From assembly GCA_948474755.1 (NCBI GenBank), contig CAOLHI010001666.1, positions 62,001 to 126,000 of the forward strand: a DNA stretch of 64,000 nucleotides, written 5' to 3'. The DNA is from Ctenosaura bakeri. Taxonomy: Eukaryota > Chordata > Lepidosauria > Squamata > Iguanidae. Positions 58,913-64,000 of the stretch are shown one piece after another. The first letter of the stretch is position 1. Every line of letters starts with the position of its first letter. Under the pieces are notes generated by a model. The model worked only from the letters and a program-made list of their open reading frames with translations. It ran no database searches and had not been told where the DNA came from. Made by a program: the position numbers and the translations under genes.

Positions 58913-59754
58913 AAGGAGGAGGGGGGAGGAAGGGGGAGGACTAGTGTCAGAATTTGTGAGCTTCCTTTTTTACAAATCCTGGAAGCCACAGTGCAGGGCC
59001 TGTAAAGAAGGTATCCCCTGGGGGTTGACAGTGACTCTTTTGCAAATCCCAGCAGTACAGTAAGGCCTAGAAAATTCCCACATAGATCATGTGTGCTGTA
59101 AGGTATGGCCTACACAAGATTCAAGTCCTAACAGTGAGCAGGGACACCACAGTAAAGAGTTGGCCCAAATGCACCTCCTGTGGCTGTTTTTGCTGCCCTC
59201 AGCCCTTCCAGACTCTTCTGGCTACCATTTTCTGAACAAAAAGGAGATGTATTTCCTATTCTAGAAGCCTCCAGGAGAGACAATTCACTTTTTAAATAAA
59301 CTGCAGATGCTCCCATGTGCTGCTTGGCATGGGAAAAAAATGAGTTTTCTCAAAATGAGAAATGGACTTCTAGCTACGGTGGGGTTGTTTGTTTGTTTGT
59401 GTTGTTGTTTTGTTTTTCATTCTGCACAACTGGCAGAGCCTCATGGGAGAGGAAACTGGCTTCAAACCCATACCAGTTGTCCACTCTGGTGCTAGTAGGG
59501 ATGGGTAGCAACTGTAACACTCTGCCTTCTGTGCAGTTGCTGAAAACTGTTTCATTTCTCCCCAGTCTTGTTCTGCACTGAACACTTCTTAGGCTAAGGA
59601 CTTACATCAGACAGGTAGAGTATAATGCTCTGCCCTGCCAATTCTGTGCCCACTTCCCATGTATGCCTTTTTAAAAATGCAGCAACAGGGTCTATTTTCT
59701 AACCCTCTGGCACCCCATCAAACTTCTCTATCCCTCCCGACAGCTATCAAGCCC

Positions 59755-60720
59755 CAGTATAATAAATAATAATATAATAATGTTTTATTTGTCACCCACC
59801 TCTCCCCAGGCTCAAGGCAGGCTGCAACATAGATATATCACTGTTGCTGCTTACTGATGAGGAGCGGAGAGAATGAGGAAGCAATTTAGATATTGACAAT
59901 CGGGTTCATCTTGACTTGGAGGGAATGGAAATGGGAGTGCACTGACAAATGCAGTGCCCCTCCTCTCCCTTCCCCTCACAGATATATTGATTAAATTGTG
60001 TTCCCTCTCTTCTACTCCACAATAAGAGTAGCAGTAGTGGCCCCTCCCAGGGCTTGACAGCTGCAGGTAGGTGCGGGTTCAGGTATTGCACAAAGGGCTA
60101 CAGAAAAGTAACTTGTGCTCTGTCCAGAAAGAAACACATGCACACATAAGCCACATTCACATGAACTTCTTGTCTTTGTCGTCATCATCATCAATCCTGC
60201 CTTTAACCCATAATAGGAACTCAAAAGCATCTTACACATTAAAAAAAGGTTACACTTAAAAACATACAAAAAGCAACATTAAAGACAAAATACATGATTA
60301 ACTACATTAAAAAGCATACACTCTAAAAAGATTTTAAAACCAATAAATAATGCAATTCAAAACCCTTAAAAGCCTTAAATCTAAAAGCCTGTCTGAATAA
60401 AAAGTTTTAGCCCACTCACAGAAACATAGCAAAGAGGGGGCTATTCTGGCCTCCCCAGAGAGGAAGTTCCAAAGGGTAGGAGCAGCTACGGAGAAGACAA
60501 TCTCTCATGTTCCCTCCATCTACACCTGTGATGGGACTGAGATAAGGGCCTCTTTGGTGGATCTCAGGGTCCAGGCAGGCACGTATTGCGAGATGCAGTC
60601 TGTCAGATAGCCTGGACTTAACCTGTATAGGGCTTATGGCACTAACAGGATTCTGGTCTATTGGAAACCAAGAGGCTCATTACCTTGGATTTTGGGGGAA
60701 AGTCTTAACAGTTAAACTAG
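59755..60720 (-). mobile_element. LINE 3' end (L2/CR1-like)
   Basis: On the + strand gaggaagttccaaagggtag and acattaaaaagcatacac are the complement of the 3' end type at 46955 and 62800 (aactcccttcctag and a T-rich stretch). At 60175-60200 a short catcatcatc run leads to the tail. No open reading frame survives. Confidence 0.5.
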
Positions 60721-61592
60721 TATCCTTAGATTCTCCACACCTATTTTCTTCCAGCCCCCCAACATAGACCCATATTGTGTTTACATACAATTCTGCTGAT
60801 ATTTCCAGAAGGCAGCCATTCCAACAGGGTTACCAGCACTGCCTCTTCCATGCAGCCTTTTTTGGGGAGGGGAGGGAGGGACACCTGGTCTGGGCTTTCT
60901 AAATGAGTTATATGATCTAGAGTAGGCCAAGCAGCTGGAAGACACTCATATTTTCCTGATGTCATCAGGCTTCCATCTCTGAAGGACAAGTGTGCACAAA
61001 CTCTTGTGTGTCATGGACTAAACATGCTTCCAGGAGTATCCTTTTCTGCTTGCAAAGAAACAAACGACCAACTTTGCAGCATAGTAATAAGGGGTTGATA
61101 ATCTCCTCTCACACAGCCCATTACTGTGTTGCACTCCTCCCTCACATCAAAGGCCTGAATTCCATCTGATTTACACATGGCTCAGCTTTAAATCAACTGA
61201 GCTGTGGGCCACCCTATCCTTCTGACCCCAGACACACACACACACAGCCCAGTGCCTACATAAATGTGGAAATCAGTTTAGTCATACTTTCCTGTAAAGT
61301 GTTCTTCTGTCCCATTTGGCCAAAAGTCCTGCATTTCATGACTGCCCTGGCAAGAATCACATGCAGTGCTTGTCAACAATAGGGGTTACCATTTGAGACA
61401 AAAATGTAAACTTATGCCACAATGGAAGGGCAAGTCTGACTCATGGAAGAACAAGGAGCCATGGCTCAATGATACAATACAACTCTTTGCAAATGAAAAG
61501 CCCCAGATCCTGTCCATAGAACCTACAGGTAAACAGGGATGCAAATCATGAAGTCCTACAAATGTTGTAAGATAGCAGTTCCCTGCATTCTT

Positions 61593-62685
61593 CATAGAAT
61601 CATAGAGTTGGAAGAGACCACAGGGGCCATCGAGTCCAACCCCCTGCTATGCAGGAACACCTTTCAAAGCATTCGCAACAGATGGCCATCCACCCTCTGC
61701 TTAAAAACCTCCAAAGAAGGAGACTCTACCACACTCCCAGGCAGCATATTCCACTGCCAGACAGTTCTGGCCATCAGGATGTTCTTCCTGAGGTTCAAGC
61801 AGAATCTCCTTTCCTGCAGCTTGAATGTATTGCTCCTTGTCCTAGTCTCTGGAGCAGCAGAAAACAAACCTGCTCCCTCCTCCACAGGACAACTCTTCAA
61901 ATATTTAAACATGGCTATCATGTCCCCTCTTAACCTTCTCTTCTGCAGACTAAACATACCCAGCTCCCTAAGCCACCCCTCAAAGGGCATGGCTTCCAGA
62001 TCCTTCACCATTTTGATCACCCTCCTCTAGACACGTTCCAGCTTGTCAATATCCTTCTTGAATTGAGGTGCCCGGAACTAGACACAGTATTCCAAATGAG
62101 GCCTAATCAATGCAGAATAGAGTGGTACCATTACCTCCCTTGATCTAGACACCATACTCCTATTGATGCAACCAAGAATCACATTGGCTTTCTTGGCTGC
62201 CTCATCACACTGCTAACTCATGTTCAACTTGTACCAAGACTCCTAGATCCCTTTCACATGTACTGCTATCCAGCCACGCATCCCCCATCCTATATTTGTG
62301 CATTCCATTTTTTCTGCCTAAGTGTAGGACTTTACATTTCTCTCTGTTGAAATTCATTTTGTTAGCTTTGGCCCAGTTCTCCAATCTGTCAAGGTCACTT
62401 TGAAATTTGATCCTGTCCTCTGGGGTATTAGGAACCCCTCCCAATTTGGTGTCATCTGCAAATTTGATCAGCATGCCCTCCGCTCCTTCATCCAAATCAT
62501 TGATGAAGATGTTGAATAGCACTGGGCCCAGGACAGAACCCTGTGTCACCCCACTGCTCACTTCTCTCCAGGATGAAAAGCAGTCATTGGTGAGCACCCT
62601 TGGGTTCGATCAGTCAACCAATTACCAATCCACCTAATAGCAGCCCTGTCCAACCCACATTTTACTAGCTTCTTCATCACTAACT
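61593..62685 (-). pseudogene. CR1 LINE 3' fragment with broken ORF2
   Basis: On the - strand it encodes the block from the palm (GSVLGPVLFNIFINDLDEG and FADDTKLGG) through KCKVLHLGRKNG, then a broken frame, then [17 protein letters not shown] and RTVWQWNMLPGSVVESPS. It ends in the CR1 terminus (gattctatg on the - strand). Confidence 0.9.
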
Positions 62686-62799
62686 GTGCTAAACAGGGCT
62701 GCTGGGAATTTTTTATGTAGGCCAACAACATATGGAAGGTTGCATGATTACCATGCCTGAAGGGATGTCTTGAGATCATCTGGAAAGGCCCATCTGCTA

Positions 62800-63115
62800 A
62801 AGAGGGCCTTCTCGGTAGCTACTCCCAGCCTCTAGAGCTCCCTTCCTAGAGAGGTTAGAAGTGCATCCTCCTTGTTATCCTTTGGTAAGCAAGTGAAGGC
62901 CTTTTTTGTTTTATCAGGCCTTTGAGGACTGACTGCGCAAGGAAAAGGCCCTTCAAATGCTGTGTTGTTTACATTTGTCTTCTTTTTAATGGTTATTCTT
63001 TTAACTTTTCTTAATTTCATTATTAATAGTTTGATTATACTATTAATTTTTCTAAGATGCATTTTTTTAGTTATATCTGTTTTTAACTTTTGTAAGTTAA
63101 AAAAGTTAAAAAGTC
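62800..63115 (+). mobile_element. LINE 3' end (L2/CR1-like)
   Basis: agctcccttcctagagaggt, then tttatcaggcctttgaggac, then a T-rich run to ttttaacttttgtaagtt, as in the 46955 copy. No ORF. Confidence 0.5.
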
Positions 63116-63168
63116 TTTGTTACTTTTAGCAGAGCTACTCTTCTCCCTCCTCTACTTGACTTTATATA

Positions 63169-63625
63169 CAGTCAGGCCTCCCCATTTGCTAGGCTTAGGG
63201 GCACAGGATCCCCACAAAAGTGGAAAAATCACAAATATCAAAATGTGTGCGTACACGTCTGTGGGAAGGGGGCTGAGGCATGGTGGGGAGAACAGGCACC
63301 CAGGGTACAAACCAGGTCAGAGAAAGGAAAGGAATGGCAGGGTTGGCATGGTAGCTCTGTATTTCCTCTCTCGCACCCACCTCCTTCCTTGAGTGCGATG
63401 GGAGCATCAGCAGAGGGTTTGTGGTACTGAGAAATTGAGCTGCAAGCTGTCCTTCAATGGTCAGGCAGCTGGTGGAGAAGGAGGACTAGAGGTGAGTTTT
63501 TAAGGGGCCATATGGCCTGATCAGAGTTGCCAAAAGTGCCTGAGGTGTAGAGGGGCAGTAGTTGGAGAAACTCACAAATAATGAAATCTGTGTCAGTCAA
63601 ACCCACAAATATGAAGGGCCAACTG
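63169..63625. mobile_element. Tigger/pogo-like MITE
   Basis: cagtcaggcctccccatttg and caaatatgaagggccaactg are inverted to each other and flanked by TA (63167-63168, 63626-63627). Confidence 0.7.
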
Positions 63626-64000
63626 TATTCCGGTATTTTATAAATAAGGAAGATGGTGGAAGAGCTCTGTTTGCCAGCAGAAAAAGACTCAGAACTTGAA
63701 ACAGTTTACTTCTCAATTAACAGCTCCCAGATTCTCCCACTAGTGTGTGCTGGCTGGGGGATTCTGAGAGCTGTAGTCCAAAAACTCTTCTAAGACTTCT
63801 GCCTGAAAATTTCCACAGCAGCCTAGATCCTTGTGGCTAGTCTGAATTTAGCCATCATGGCTACTTTCTGTTGATGTTGTAATCTAAAATCTCAATGAAG
63901 GGAAGCAGAAACCACTGGAGATCTACTGCAAATCACCAAGCAAGCAACCAGAAGATCTGTCTCAATGTGTCTTGTGCCTATTCCCAAATCAGACAACTGA

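Larger units (their letters stand above)
43471..64000. other. Intergenic region upstream of HEY1
   Basis: No gene was recognised. Unlabelled stretches (43471-44029, 44421-45911, 46041-46954, 47526-48257, 48491-49856, 50331-51825, 52516-53757, 56208-57194, 58913-59754, 60721-61592) contain only short open frames without known motifs. Confidence 0.6.

Overview
This is a vertebrate nuclear genomic window, almost certainly from a squamate reptile (lizard or snake). The repeat content points there: tRNA-derived SINEs with a Bov-B-like tail (Sauria SINE type), 5S rRNA-derived SINEs with the same tail, a Bov-B (RTE) LINE fragment, CR1 LINE 3' ends with the ATTCTATG-type terminus, and many small inverted-repeat DNA elements. 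Genus cannot be decided from the sequence alone.

Two protein-coding genes are supported. STMN2 (stathmin-2/SCG10) is on the + strand and only its last two coding exons are inside the window (6993-7184 and 8474-8533), encoding the final 83 residues, followed by a 3' UTR of about 1.5 kb to a poly(A) signal at 10000-10005. HEY1 is complete on the - strand: five coding exons between 42365 and 37831 give 305 residues in an open frame with consensus splice sites, with a probable 3' UTR to about 36405 and a CpG-island promoter at about 42090-43165. The genes converge across about 26 kb. From memory STMN2 and HEY1 are also neighbours on human chromosome 8q21, which supports both calls.

Layout: 1-6992 is STMN2 intron with a 5S-SINE, Bov-B, simple repeats and a near-perfect 195-bp palindrome. 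6993-10022 is the STMN2 3' end. 10023-36404 is the convergent intergenic region, rich in LTRs, CR1 copies, SINEs and inverted-repeat elements, with a 621-bp GC-rich terminal-inverted-repeat element at 20994-21614. 36405-43165 is HEY1 and its promoter. 43166-64000 is upstream intergenic DNA with further SINE, CR1, LINE-tail and Tigger-like elements and no recognised gene.

The most unusual material is a family of inverted-repeat elements whose ends begin GGCC(A/C)TTT and whose two long arms often share copy-specific substitutions. About 20 full or half copies occur. Two elements without internal palindromes (700 bp at 19922-20621 and 621 bp at 20994-21614) carry similar ends. None encodes a transposase here. 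The HEY1 promoter has two RBPJ/CSL consensus sites, one of them beside a palindromic HES/HEY-type site. All repeat assignments were made by reading and recall, without database searches, so boundaries are approximate unless target duplications are stated.
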